Shown piece after piece: positions 1 through 8,239 of a stretch of DNA of 64,000 bases. The notes under the pieces were generated by a model that did not search any database, was not told the origin of the DNA, and worked only from the letters and a program-made list of their open reading frames with translations. Made by a program: the position numbers and the translations under genes. Position 1 is the stretch's first letter, and every line of letters starts with the position of its first letter. The DNA comes from Candidatus Kapaibacterium sp. (lineage in GTDB: Bacteria > Bacteroidota > Ignavibacteria > Kapaibacteriales > WFXC01): assembly GCA_015490805.1 (NCBI GenBank), contig WFXC01000002.1, positions 34,437-98,436 of the forward strand, read 5' to 3'.

Positions 1-90
1 ATGCCGGCTAAAGTCGGCGCTCCCAGTGTTGGCACTCCCCAGTCTGCTGGGAGCGCACACTTGAGCGTGCATCGTCCTTGTGCATTGATG
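1..90. repeat. Modular hairpin repeat, locus 1 (two units)
   Basis: Two units of a family found twice more in the window. At 3-18 is GCCGGC-TAAA-GTCGGC followed by GCTCCCAGT, an inverted-orientation unit. At about 47-70 is CTGGGAGC followed by GCACAC-TTGA-GCGTGC, a forward unit. Each unit is a 6-bp stem with a four-base loop next to a conserved ACTGGGAGC box or its complement. The locus lies just past the 3' end of sdhB and may continue to the left of the window. No coding potential was recognised in 1-169. Confidence 0.7.
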
Positions 91-169
91 GTATACTTCC
101 GGGGATTGTCAATGAACTGTGTCTCAGAATGCAGGGATGGAACAGATGGAAGTCTTTCGATAGATGCGT

Positions 170-883
170 CTACGAAGTTTTGCTCAACGCTTTCTTTTTG
201 AGCTCTGCAATGTGCCACGTAATGTTGATTTCCTTGGGGCACACCTCAACGCAATTAAAGATCGTATGGCAACGCCAGAGCCCGTCTTCCGTATCCACAA
301 TTGCCAGCCGTTCCGCAGCCGCACCATCGCGAGGATCAAACACGAATCGGTAGGCTTTCAGCAACGCTGCAGGACCCAGATAGTCAGGATCAGACCAGGA
401 TGAAGGACAGGAGGTAGAACAACAGGCACAAAGAATGCATTTGGTTGACTCCAGAATCCGATCCATTTCCTCCGGCGCAACCCGATATTCCCGCCCATCG
501 GCTGGTGGCGCTTCCTTGGGAATCAGGTAGGGTTTCACAATTTCGTACTTCTGGAAAAATTCGTCCATTTCCACCACTAGATCCTTGATGATCGGCAGAT
601 AGGGCAACGGTTCAATGACCACCGGTTTGTCAATGTTGAGATTCTTCAGCAACGTTGCACACGCCAGCGCATTCTGTCCATTAATCCGCATTCCATCGGA
701 TCCACACATACCGTGGGCACAGGAGCGGCGGAACGCTAAGGTCCCATCGATTTCCCACTTAATCCGATGCAAAATGTCCAGCACTCGGTCCGTTGGATGC
801 ACATTGTCCAGCGTGTAATCTTCATAATGCGGTTCCTGGTCCACATCGGGATTGTACCGGAGAATGCGAAACGTGACCTTCAT
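170..883 (-). CDS. sdhB: Succinate dehydrogenase/fumarate reductase iron-sulfur subunit
   Basis: Iron-sulfur subunit of complex II. It passes electrons from the flavoprotein to the membrane quinone through three Fe-S clusters. All cluster ligands are visible: CAHGMCGSDG with a later Cys for the [2Fe-2S] cluster in the N-terminal ferredoxin domain, then CILCACCSTSC and CHTIFNCVEVCPKEIN for the [4Fe-4S] and [3Fe-4S] clusters. At about 237 aa the length is normal. The track begins at a GTG one codon earlier; the ATG at 883 is preferred because AGGAAAGG lies 8 bases upstream. An exact TATATTTG promoter element lies 45 bases upstream. No sdhA or sdhC is visible: the upstream neighbour is divergent, and the downstream side is a hairpin repeat and the window edge. 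Confidence 0.95.
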   Translation of the reverse strand: MKVTFRILRYNPDVDQEPHYEDYTLDNVHPTDRVLDILHRIKWEIDGTLAFRRSCAHGMCGSDGMRINGQNALACATLLKNLNIDKPVVIEPLPYLPIIKDLVVEMDEFFQKYEIVKPYLIPKEAPPADGREYRVAPEEMDRILESTKCILCACCSTSCPSSWSDPDYLGPAALLKAYRFVFDPRDGAAAERLAIVDTEDGLWRCHTIFNCVEVCPKEINITWHIAELKKKALSKTS

Positions 884-927
884 CACTCAATCCTTTCCTG
901 CTAAACCGTCCGATCGCTACGAAAGTA

Positions 928-935
928 CAAATATA
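928..935 (-). promoter_or_regulatory. -7 promoter element of sdhB
   Basis: On the minus strand the bases read TATATTTG, an exact match to the Bacteroidetes -7 consensus TAnnTTTG. Transcription would start about 40 bases before the sdhB ATG. No TTTG is seen at the usual 19-21 bp upstream (a TTG sits 16 bp away), so the -33 box is weak. Confidence 0.5.
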
Positions 936-1021
936 CGAAAACAAAGGGGGGCAAGAAAACGTTTAACAGGTTTTATTGGAGCGATCGTAAACCAACCAAC
1001 AAAACAAAGGAAAAAAGCGCG

Positions 1022-2950
1022 ATGCGTGCACTGGTCCTGCTACTCAGTTGCTTGCTCAGCATCCCTGTCTGGAGTCAAGAAAGCTTTATCCGATGGTCCT
1101 TCGGTGGCTATGGCGGGATCCACAATAATTTTCACCGGACGGACTTTCCCATTCCATCCCCGGTAGACACCAATCTCGTGCCTGCTCAAGGGCGATTTGA
1201 TCAGGGTACTAACCGCCTGGGATGGCACGCTGGCTTGCTCGGCGAATACGCTTTTACACCTCGCCTCCACGCAATGCTTCGGCTCGGTTACCACACTGCC
1301 GGTGGCACCATCGAAACGACGGGCAAGCGCTCGGAGCCCGGCGATTCCACCGTTCGCCTTCAACTGCAGAGTAGCCTGGGATATCTGGAGTTAGCGCCTG
1401 CCATCGCTTTCTACGATATTGCTGGCATCCCGGCTTTCTGGGGACTTGGCGGCATCGCTGTCAGCGTGCCGCTGCTGCAACGGTATACTCTGACAGAGCA
1501 GCGATCGCAGGGAGATGTTCAATATGCCTCTGACGCTGATCTTCCGGCAACCACTCGCATCGCCCTGCGTCTCGGCATTGGCTACACTTTTTCGCTCTCA
1601 CCCCAATGGTCCCTTGCCCCCAGCATCGAGTTTGCATTTCCCCTGAATCAGGTAGCAACAGCAACCGAATGGCAATCGTGGCGCATTCCACAACTGCGGT
1701 TTTCGCTCCAGCTTAAATTCAATCTGGCAGAAACGGCTCCACCGCCACCAGCACCGTTGACGTTACAAATGCAGGTTGGCTATTATGATGCCGTCGGCAA
1801 TTATGCGCCGCTGGAAAAGATTCGGGTCGAGGAAATCGCTTACGCCGAACTGTATCCCATCCTGCCTTACCTGTTTTTTGAGCCTAACAGCGCTGAGATT
1901 CCTCCGCAGTATTTGCAATTCCGCAAAGCAGGAATGCCGGCTGGACAAACCGGGGACACTCTTCAAGATGCAGTTCGCCAGAACTACGCTGTCCTCCAGC
2001 TCATTGGTCGACGAATGCAGGAATTTCCGAAAGCATCGTTGAAAATCGTTGGGACAACCGACGGCAAAGAACCCTTAGCCATCGCGCAACAGCGAGCGGA
2101 GGCAGTCAAAGTGTATCTGGTTTCCACCTTCGGCATTGCGCCCGAACGGATCTTGGTCGAAGCGCGCCGGCTGCCGGAAAAACCTTCGGCGATCAACGAT
2201 CCGGATGGACAGGTAGAAAATCGACGCGTAGAGTTCTATCCCTCCATCCCGGAAATCTTAGAACCGGTTTTCGTCGAAAAAGAGCGGCAGCGCATCGCAT
2301 TTCCCAACCTCATTGAATTCCGCCCGATCGTATCGGGACTGGACTCATCGGCGCTGATTACGTATACAATGAGCATTGAACAGGCAGGCAAAACCTTCCG
2401 GAACATCCGGCGTCGCGGACTCCCATCCATCATTCGCTCCATTCGATGGCGCATCGTCCCCGACGAGTTAGCAGCAGATAACCTTCCGGTAGAGTATCAA
2501 TACACTCTGCGCGATGCACACCATCGGGAAGCAGCCGTCCAGGATCTCATCCCGGTGGAGTTCCTTTCCAGACAGCGAAAAGTGGAAAATCGTTTACCAG
2601 ACCGTCGTATTCAGAAGTTCAGCCTGGTCCTGTTTGACTTTGACAAAGCAGACCTAACCCCCGCCAATCAGCGGATCTTAGACCGGTACGTGCTGCCAGC
2701 TATTCAGTTCAACTCTACGGTGAAAATCTACGGCTACACTGATCGTATCGGGGAAGCGGATTACAACAAACGCTTAGCGCAACAGCGGGCGGAAACCGTC
2801 AAGCAGTATCTGGCCTCCAGAGCGCGGGCAAAGCATTACGAAGCTATTGGTGTTGGGGAAGATCTGCTTCTGTACGATAACGACATTCCCATCGGTCGGC
2901 AGCTCAGCCGCACTGTCCAGATCATTGTAGAAACACCGATCAACAAATGA
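1022..2950 (+). CDS. Outer-membrane protein with two OmpA-like domains
   Basis: The 642-aa protein begins with a signal peptide (MRALVLLLSCLLSIPVWSQ). About 200 residues of Gly/aromatic-rich alternating sequence follow, typical of an outer-membrane beta-barrel. Two OmpA-like peptidoglycan-binding modules are visible. One, about residues 280-410, starts LFFEPNSAEI and ends with the diagnostic ENRRVEF. The other, about 530-640, starts LVLFDFDKADL and contains GYTDRIGEADYNKRLAQQRA. A structural role linking outer membrane and cell wall is expected. AAAGGAAAA lies upstream of the ATG. The stop overlaps the next start (ATGA), so the two genes are probably translationally coupled. Two complete OmpA modules in one chain is less common than one. 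Confidence 0.85.
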   Translation: MRALVLLLSCLLSIPVWSQESFIRWSFGGYGGIHNNFHRTDFPIPSPVDTNLVPAQGRFDQGTNRLGWHAGLLGEYAFTPRLHAMLRLGYHTAGGTIETTGKRSEPGDSTVRLQLQSSLGYLELAPAIAFYDIAGIPAFWGLGGIAVSVPLLQRYTLTEQRSQGDVQYASDADLPATTRIALRLGIGYTFSLSPQWSLAPSIEFAFPLNQVATATEWQSWRIPQLRFSLQLKFNLAETAPPPPAPLTLQMQVGYYDAVGNYAPLEKIRVEEIAYAELYPILPYLFFEPNSAEIPPQYLQFRKAGMPAGQTGDTLQDAVRQNYAVLQLIGRRMQEFPKASLKIVGTTDGKEPLAIAQQRAEAVKVYLVSTFGIAPERILVEARRLPEKPSAINDPDGQVENRRVEFYPSIPEILEPVFVEKERQRIAFPNLIEFRPIVSGLDSSALITYTMSIEQAGKTFRNIRRRGLPSIIRSIRWRIVPDELAADNLPVEYQYTLRDAHHREAAVQDLIPVEFLSRQRKVENRLPDRRIQKFSLVLFDFDKADLTPANQRILDRYVLPAIQFNSTVKIYGYTDRIGEADYNKRLAQQRAETVKQYLASRARAKHYEAIGVGEDLLLYDNDIPIGRQLSRTVQIIVETPINK

Positions 2951-3699
2951 TACGGCTGAACGCACGATACAGACAACGCATCTGCAAAGAGCGATGCTTT
3001 CTGGACTGGCATTTGCTGCTCCTGCTTGTGTTTCTGGGGATTCCTCTGCTGGCTGAAGCGCAGGTGCCAAAACGTGCATCGGATTCTGTCGGACGCCCGC
3101 CGGGGCTTCCACAATTCACGCCGGAGCAGGACAGCGCCTATTACCGGGCAATCCGCCTGCACCTGCCGCCCGATCTCCGTTTCCAGCTCGATCTTCTGGC
3201 ACTCCGCCGCTACTGGCTCGAATATCAGGAGCAGCAACAACGTTCGCTCACAGCAACAATCCGCTCCCACTTGCAGTTACCGGACACAACGTGGCTGCCA
3301 ACGCCGCAGGAGCTGGTGCAGTACCAGTACAATCTGGCACAGGCTCGAATGATCCCTTCGGTGACAATGCAACAATTTCCGGGACTTACAGGATTGACCA
3401 TCCCACTGCAAACTATTGCCCAATTCCTTGGTATTGCTGCCGATACCGAACCGGAAATTTCCTTCCGCCTCCGTTCTTATGCCAACGTGGAAGTAGCGGT
3501 TTATTCTCCACAGGCAAAAAAAATTGCGACGATTGTTCGCGGGATGAAAGCACCCGGACGTTACACCATTCGGTGGAATGGGCGAACGGACCAGGGTTAT
3601 CCCGTCCCGTCGGGCGAATATGTTCTGGAAGTGCGCGTCTCCGGAGCGCAGGATCAATTTGTCCGGCGAAAACTTATTCAGTGGAAAGCCAGAAAATGA
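2947..3699 (+). CDS. Exported protein with C-terminal FlgD/Ig-like domain
   Basis: A 250-aa protein whose start overlaps the preceding OmpA-type gene by 4 bp. A positively charged N-terminus is followed by a hydrophobic segment ending at about LLAEAQ, which looks like a signal peptide. The middle is proline- and glutamine-rich with a helical look. The last 80 or so residues resemble the FlgD-like Ig fold common at the C-termini of FCB exported proteins (NVEVAVYSPQ, then GRYTIRWNGRTDQG, then GEYVLEVRV). Function is unknown; the operon position suggests it works with the OmpA protein at the outer membrane. Confidence 0.7.
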   Translation: MIRLNARYRQRICKERCFLDWHLLLLLVFLGIPLLAEAQVPKRASDSVGRPPGLPQFTPEQDSAYYRAIRLHLPPDLRFQLDLLALRRYWLEYQEQQQRSLTATIRSHLQLPDTTWLPTPQELVQYQYNLAQARMIPSVTMQQFPGLTGLTIPLQTIAQFLGIAADTEPEISFRLRSYANVEVAVYSPQAKKIATIVRGMKAPGRYTIRWNGRTDQGYPVPSGEYVLEVRVSGAQDQFVRRKLIQWKARK

Positions 3700-3712
3700 G
3701 GAATGACTGGTG

Positions 3713-4360
3713 ATGGAACTCCAATTTTCAATGAGTCGAATGCGGCTGCTGCTGGCAATGCTCAGTTTCTACAGCGGAATGATCCTGACGGTCGGCAGTG
3801 CAACCTTTTTCGGCGTTGGTACTGCTGGTGTCATTTTCCAGGCGCTTCCAGCGAAAGACTGGGCAGGCGAGCTCAACGCTCTCATCTTGCAGCGCCTGAC
3901 CATTATCCAGTTCTTCGGTGAAGGACTCATCCTGCTGGGCATCCTGATTTTCGCCGGCTCTACTGGCAAACTGCTCCGCCGCATTCCGGTCTGGATTGCT
4001 CTGCTGATGATCCTGCTCACCATTGGCTACGGGGTAATCCTCTGGGGCTTTATGAATGAACTCCGCATCGCTATTACCAGCTTCGACCATCCAACTGCGC
4101 AGGATCAGCAATTGATCCAGCAATTCCAGCACTACCATTCCCTCTATACCACCCTGGCAGGAATCAACTGGGCATTAGGCGTGCTCCTCTTTCTCTGGCA
4201 AACGATCCAGTTTGCAATGAAACCCGTTGCCCAATCTACACCGACGCTTGCAGAACCGTTAATAACGGTAGAATCTTCCGCAACGGAATCGGATTCTTCA
4301 GAAACGCAAACAACACAGGGGCAGCAAACAGATGGCGGACAGGAAACAAACGGTGCGTAG
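3713..4360 (+). CDS. DUF4149/TMEM205-like integral membrane protein
   Basis: A 215-aa protein with four clear hydrophobic helices in the first 165 residues, then a soluble Thr/Gln/Ser-rich tail. The pattern ATFFGVGTAGVIFQALP followed by ILQRLTIIQFFG resembles the DUF4149 (TMEM205-like) family, whose biochemical role is not established. GAGGA lies 10 bases before the ATG at 3713; the track uses a GTG one codon earlier. It overlaps the biotin carrier gene that follows, so both are probably on the same transcript as the OmpA gene. Confidence 0.65.
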   Translation: MELQFSMSRMRLLLAMLSFYSGMILTVGSATFFGVGTAGVIFQALPAKDWAGELNALILQRLTIIQFFGEGLILLGILIFAGSTGKLLRRIPVWIALLMILLTIGYGVILWGFMNELRIAITSFDHPTAQDQQLIQQFQHYHSLYTTLAGINWALGVLLFLWQTIQFAMKPVAQSTPTLAEPLITVESSATESDSSETQTTQGQQTDGGQETNGA

Positions 4361-4853
4361 CATTTCAGCATTGTGCGGTACTACAACGGCGGTAACCCTT
4401 GATCAGACAGAAGCAAAAACCGAACAACATCGCTACCAGATCATTCCAGACCCCGAACACTTCGCTGTCCTTAAAGTGCAGAAAAATGGGGAAATCATTC
4501 CGAGCTACGTTCGGGTTACCCCGGAATTTGTGGAGGTTGCGCTCCACGGCTATACCTACCGCTTTCAGGTGTTGACAGAACAGGAATATCAATTTTACCA
4601 GATCGTCCAATCTGCGCAGCAGCAGCAACAGCAACAGATCATCATCCGAGCGCCGATGCCCGGCTTGATTAAAGCCGTGACGGTTGAGCCCGGCATCCAC
4701 GTTGAACACGGGCAGCGCCTCTGTATCCTGGAAGCAATGAAAATGGAAAACGAAATTATCGCCCCCCACAGCGGCATTGTCAAGAAAGTCCACATCAAGG
4801 CTGGTCAGCCCGTGGAGAAAAACACTATTCTCTGCGTTCTGGAACCTGCATAA
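4332..4853 (+). CDS. Biotin carboxyl carrier protein (biotin/lipoyl-attachment domain)
   Basis: A 173-aa protein whose last 70 residues form a biotinyl domain with the biotinylation motif EAMKMEN (Lys is the attachment site), preceded by the APMPG hallmark. The N-terminal part resembles the carrier-subunit N-terminus of acyl-CoA carboxylases and decarboxylases, and a polyglutamine linker separates it from the biotin domain. It would carry CO2 between carboxylase and transferase subunits, but neither is encoded nearby. The ATG at 4332 overlaps the previous gene by 29 bp. An in-frame GTG at 4353 with AGGA 8 bases upstream is an equally plausible start. Confidence 0.88.
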   Translation: MADRKQTVRSISALCGTTTAVTLDQTEAKTEQHRYQIIPDPEHFAVLKVQKNGEIIPSYVRVTPEFVEVALHGYTYRFQVLTEQEYQFYQIVQSAQQQQQQQIIIRAPMPGLIKAVTVEPGIHVEHGQRLCILEAMKMENEIIAPHSGIVKKVHIKAGQPVEKNTILCVLEPA

Positions 4854-4864
4854 CGGAGAAAACG

Positions 4865-5100
4865 CCGGGTGCGCTGACTTTCACTGGCAACAACTGGGAT
4901 CGCCAGCTTCAGCCGGCACAAAATGCACGCTCAAGGGTGCCTGCTCAGTAAACTGGTAGCGCCGGCTTCAGTCAGCAACAACTGGGAGCACCGGCTTTCG
5001 CCGGCATGTTACTGGGAGCGCCGACTTTAGTCGGCAAAGGAAATGCACCCTAAAGGGTGCGTTCCCAGTGAATGCGCGCTGAAACGTGCGCTTCCAGCCA
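4865..5100. repeat. Modular hairpin repeat array, locus 2 (about eight units)
   Basis: About eight head-to-tail and head-to-head units of roughly 30 bp lie between the biotin carrier gene and the next gene. The clearest start at 4981, 5011, 5041 and 5071. Forward units read ACTGGGAGC plus a GCCGAC-TTTA-GTCGGC type stem-loop. Inverted units read GCACCC-TAAA-GGGTGC plus GTTCCCAGT. The loop is TTTA/TTTC/TTCA or its complement. Stem sequences vary between units but mostly keep pairing. The rest of this 431-base gene-free stretch (5101-5284) holds only the leader of the next gene, with nothing else recognisable. Confidence 0.85.
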
Positions 5101-5284
5101 GGGGCGGAGCGACGCTTCGTCCAAAGAGCAATCCAGCAAGTTACCCCTACAAATGGGATTCCAGACAATCACAGAACGTCATCCCTACCGATGAAATTTC
5201 CACCGTTAAACGCTGGCTGCTGGCAAACGGTCTCATAGCTCGATTTTTGGTAGCTTGTGTCACAAAAACGGAAGGAACCACACG

Positions 5285-6163
5285 ATGAAACGCCTCGTAA
5301 GCATCCTGATGCTGATGACCGCTATTGGCGTGCATCCGCTGTTTGCCCAACCGCAAACGCTGCGCCAGGCAATCTACGATTTTGCACAAAGGGAAATTTT
5401 TCCTAAACTCCTGGAATGGAAAGCGGAATTCGATCAGCAACTGGAACCGGCAGATCTGGAGCGGCTCAATCAATTGCGAGAACAGGCTTCTCAGCTTCGT
5501 CAAACATTCCGTCATCAGCGCCGCACTCTGCTGTACGAGCTCCGGTCACTGCGCCAACAGCAGGCATCACTGGAGCAACTGGCGCAAAAGCGAGCGGAGC
5601 TTCGCCGATTATTCCAGCAACGCCGGGACCAGATGCGGCCCCTCGTCCAGGAAGTCCGGGATCTTGCCAGAAAATACCGGGCATCGCTCAAAGCTATTTT
5701 CCAGAAAGCGAAGCCTTTCGTGACCCAATGGCGCAAGGACCTTGCCGCACTCCGCCAGCAATGGCGCACTCACCACACGGAACAGAGCCAATACTGGTTA
5801 CGGAAGCACCTGCGTGCTCCCACCCATTTTCGCCCCGTTATCCGCTTCCTTCTCTGGAATGGTGTGGTACCTGCAGAAGAACCCTCGCAACCCGAAGGCA
5901 GGAACATACCATCAAAACGCCCGGTGAAGCAGCACCTGCTTACCCAATCATCCCTTGCTCTTCCTACTACCGCCGTTCCGCTATCCTCCCGAATTCACCG
6001 GGCAGTGATGGTGGATCTTCAGGGTAGAGCAGTGTATCAGGCAATCGATCCTTCGCTGCCGCTGCATTTACCATCTCACTCGCTGCCCGCAGGTCCATAT
6101 TTCCTGCAGTTGCACCTTGACGATGGAACAGTTCAACAGCTACCGGTACAGGTGATGCACTAA
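5285..6163 (+). CDS. Exported coiled-coil protein with T9SS-like C-terminal domain
   Basis: The ATG at 5285, with GGAAGGAA upstream, gives a 292-aa protein with a classical signal peptide (MKRLVSILMLMTAIGVHPLFAQ). The longer track ORF would bury this signal. Residues of about 25-175 are almost entirely charged and Gln-rich heptads (long helix or coiled coil). The last 60 residues have the pattern of a T9SS type A sorting domain (VMVDLQGRAVYQ, then LPAGPYFLQLHLDDG). Probably a surface or periplasmic structural protein. A strong terminator follows. Function unknown. Confidence 0.7.
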   Translation: MKRLVSILMLMTAIGVHPLFAQPQTLRQAIYDFAQREIFPKLLEWKAEFDQQLEPADLERLNQLREQASQLRQTFRHQRRTLLYELRSLRQQQASLEQLAQKRAELRRLFQQRRDQMRPLVQEVRDLARKYRASLKAIFQKAKPFVTQWRKDLAALRQQWRTHHTEQSQYWLRKHLRAPTHFRPVIRFLLWNGVVPAEEPSQPEGRNIPSKRPVKQHLLTQSSLALPTTAVPLSSRIHRAVMVDLQGRAVYQAIDPSLPLHLPSHSLPAGPYFLQLHLDDGTVQQLPVQVMH

Positions 6164-6181
6164 GCAGTGTACCCCCTGATG

Positions 6182-6222
6182 GCGATTCCTCCCTGGTAGG
6201 GCGGGAGGAATCGCTCTTTTTC
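6182..6222 (+). terminator. Rho-independent terminator
   Basis: A perfect 12-bp stem GCGATTCCTCCC / GGGAGGAATCGC with a 9-base loop is followed by TCTTTTTC. It ends the transcript of the coiled-coil protein 19 bp after its stop and lies only 5 bp before the longest miaB reading frame. Confidence 0.92.
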
Positions 6223-6313
6223 TGACGTGCTTGCCCTTTCGCAAAAAGAAACCTCCCGGTTATCCGTTAACATCCCTTGCCCAAGGGAGAAAAACAACAA
6301 TAGTGAAGCGGGA

Positions 6314-7717
6314 ATGATTGAATTACCGATCGTAACGCAACCATCGGAAGCGACAACGTACGCAGCAGAACCGCAGGGGGAAGAGACGGCGGCTCAGGAG
6401 CGTCGGCTCTACATTGAAACCTACGGCTGCCAGATGAATGTCAACGATTCGGAGATCGTCAAAGGCATTATGCGCCGATATGGCTTCCGCCCGACGGATA
6501 AAATCGATCAAGCCGATGTCATTTTCCTCAACACCTGCTCGGTTCGGGAAAACGCCGAGCGGAAAATTTTCGAGCGCCTCCGCCATCTTCGCCACTTCAA
6601 ACGCAAAAAAGAGGAACTGGTCATCGGCATCCTGGGGTGTATGGCAGAACGGCTTCGCAAAGACCTGGTGCAGAAAGAACCCATCGTGGACTTAGTCGTC
6701 GGACCGGACGAGTACCGGAAACTGCCGACGCTGGTGCAAGCAGCTCAGCAGGGGGAAAAAGGCATTGCGGTGAAATTGAGCCGGGTAGAAACCTACGATG
6801 ACATTGAACCGCTGCGCACCGAAGGCATCAGTGCGTGGATCTCTATTATGCGCGGCTGCGATAAATTCTGCACCTTCTGTGTTGTTCCTTTCACGCGCGG
6901 GCGAGAACGTTCCCGTCCTCTCCGCTCCATCGTAGCAGAAGTGCAACGCTTGTGGGATCAGGGATTCAAAGAGGTCACCCTGCTGGGACAGAACGTCAAC
7001 AGCTACCGATGTCCCGATACCCAGCAGGACTTCGCAGATCTGCTGGCTGCGGTCGCTCGCGCCGTACCGGCGATGCGTATTCGGTACACCACTTCGCACC
7101 CTAAGGATATGAGCGACAAGCTCATTGAAACGATGGCAGCATACGACAACATCTGCAAATACATTCACCTGCCAGTACAGTCTGGTTCAGACCGAATCTT
7201 AGCGCTGATGAATCGAACGTACACAGCGGAACAATACCTGGAACGAATTGAAAAGATCCGTTCCATCATTCCTCACTGTACCCTGTCGACCGACATCATT
7301 GCTGGATTTCCCACCGAAACCGAAGAAGATCACCAGGCAACGCTGGAGCTAATGAAACAAGTGCGATACGATGGTGCTTATATGTTCAAGTATTCTCCTC
7401 GCGAGCGGACGAAGGCGTGGAAGATGGGCGACGACGTTCCGGAGGAAGTAAAGCTCCGGCGACTCCAGGAAATCATCGAGTTGCAGAACGCAATTTCCTA
7501 CGAAAAAAATCAGGAACTCATCGGCAGCGTTGAAGAAATTCTGGTGGAAGGTCCCAGCAAACGCAATCCCGAGGAATGGCAGGGCAGAACGGACGGGAAT
7601 AAAGTGACGATTTTCCCGTACGACCAGAACCTCCAACCGGGAGACCGGATCTATGTCCGGATTGTGCGGGCAACCAGTGCCACCCTGTTCGGCGAACGGG
7701 TTGAGCAGTCCCGTTGA
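6314..7717 (+). CDS. miaB: tRNA-2-methylthio-N6-dimethylallyladenosine synthase MiaB
   Basis: A radical-SAM methylthiotransferase that adds the 2-methylthio group to i6A37 of tRNAs. Visible in order: the UPF0004 domain with its three cluster cysteines (TYGCQMN, NTCSVRE, GCMAE), the radical-SAM motif RGCDKFCTFCVVP, and a C-terminal TRAM domain (VEEILVEGPSKRN region). The track starts at a GTG at 6227, but that lies 5 bp after a strong terminator and leaves no room for a promoter and leader. The ATG at 6314 gives 467 aa, a normal MiaB length, so it is preferred. Confidence 0.93.
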   Translation: MIELPIVTQPSEATTYAAEPQGEETAAQERRLYIETYGCQMNVNDSEIVKGIMRRYGFRPTDKIDQADVIFLNTCSVRENAERKIFERLRHLRHFKRKKEELVIGILGCMAERLRKDLVQKEPIVDLVVGPDEYRKLPTLVQAAQQGEKGIAVKLSRVETYDDIEPLRTEGISAWISIMRGCDKFCTFCVVPFTRGRERSRPLRSIVAEVQRLWDQGFKEVTLLGQNVNSYRCPDTQQDFADLLAAVARAVPAMRIRYTTSHPKDMSDKLIETMAAYDNICKYIHLPVQSGSDRILALMNRTYTAEQYLERIEKIRSIIPHCTLSTDIIAGFPTETEEDHQATLELMKQVRYDGAYMFKYSPRERTKAWKMGDDVPEEVKLRRLQEIIELQNAISYEKNQELIGSVEEILVEGPSKRNPEEWQGRTDGNKVTIFPYDQNLQPGDRIYVRIVRATSATLFGERVEQSR

Positions 7718-7809
7718 AGTGGTGGACAGGTTGTCCAACACAAGAAGGAAACCGTTTTCGTCTCTGGGCTTCGCAAAACGTTCAGATAGAGCAAAAGGGA
7801 AAGGGTGTA

Positions 7810-8190
7810 ATGGTTACCGTGATGATGATTTTGTTGATCCTGCTGGCGATCATTCTGATCATCGCCGTTCTACTCCAGCCCGGTAAGGGAATGGGGCTGG
7901 TCAGTGAAGCTTTTGGGGGACTGGCAGGTCAATTCGGCAGCGTCTTTGGGGTGCGGCGAACGGCAACCTTCCTACAAAAAGTAACGATCGCAACAGGTGC
8001 AGCCATTCTGGTCCTTTCACTGCTCACCAACCTCCTCTTTGTCAGCAGTGTCAAAGAAGAAGAGCAGCGGCGACCGGCAACGGTGGGCGTGGAATTGCCA
8101 CCACCGCCGAGTCCGGCACCAGCAACGCCGCCGGTGCAACCGCAGCAACCGGCAGGAACGCCCCAGCAGTCGGCACCAAAACAGCAGTAA
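7810..8190 (+). CDS. secG: Preprotein translocase subunit SecG
   Basis: Small accessory subunit of the SecYEG protein-export channel. The ATG at 7810, preceded by AGGGAAAGG, gives 126 aa; the track ORF adds 32 implausible residues. Two transmembrane helices flank the conserved loop (LLQPGKGMGLVSEAFGG, then TFLQKVT), which is diagnostic for SecG. The C-terminal tail (about 45 residues) is rich in Pro, Gln and Ala, as in many FCB SecG proteins. It lies 92 bp after miaB on the same strand. Confidence 0.92.
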   Translation: MVTVMMILLILLAIILIIAVLLQPGKGMGLVSEAFGGLAGQFGSVFGVRRTATFLQKVTIATGAAILVLSLLTNLLFVSSVKEEEQRRPATVGVELPPPPSPAPATPPVQPQQPAGTPQQSAPKQQ

Positions 8191-8239
8191 TCCTTAGCGT
8201 CGACGCCAACCAGCGAACGCAACTGCTGATCACTTTCTT

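Noticed and set aside
4865-5100. CRISPR-like repeat array
   Set aside because: Units are adjacent without unique spacers, vary in sequence and alternate in orientation. No cas gene is nearby.
5416-6027. 203-aa ORF on the plus strand
   Set aside because: It is a shadow of the coiled-coil gene in another frame, low-complexity Ala/Pro/Gly-rich, and has no family resemblance.
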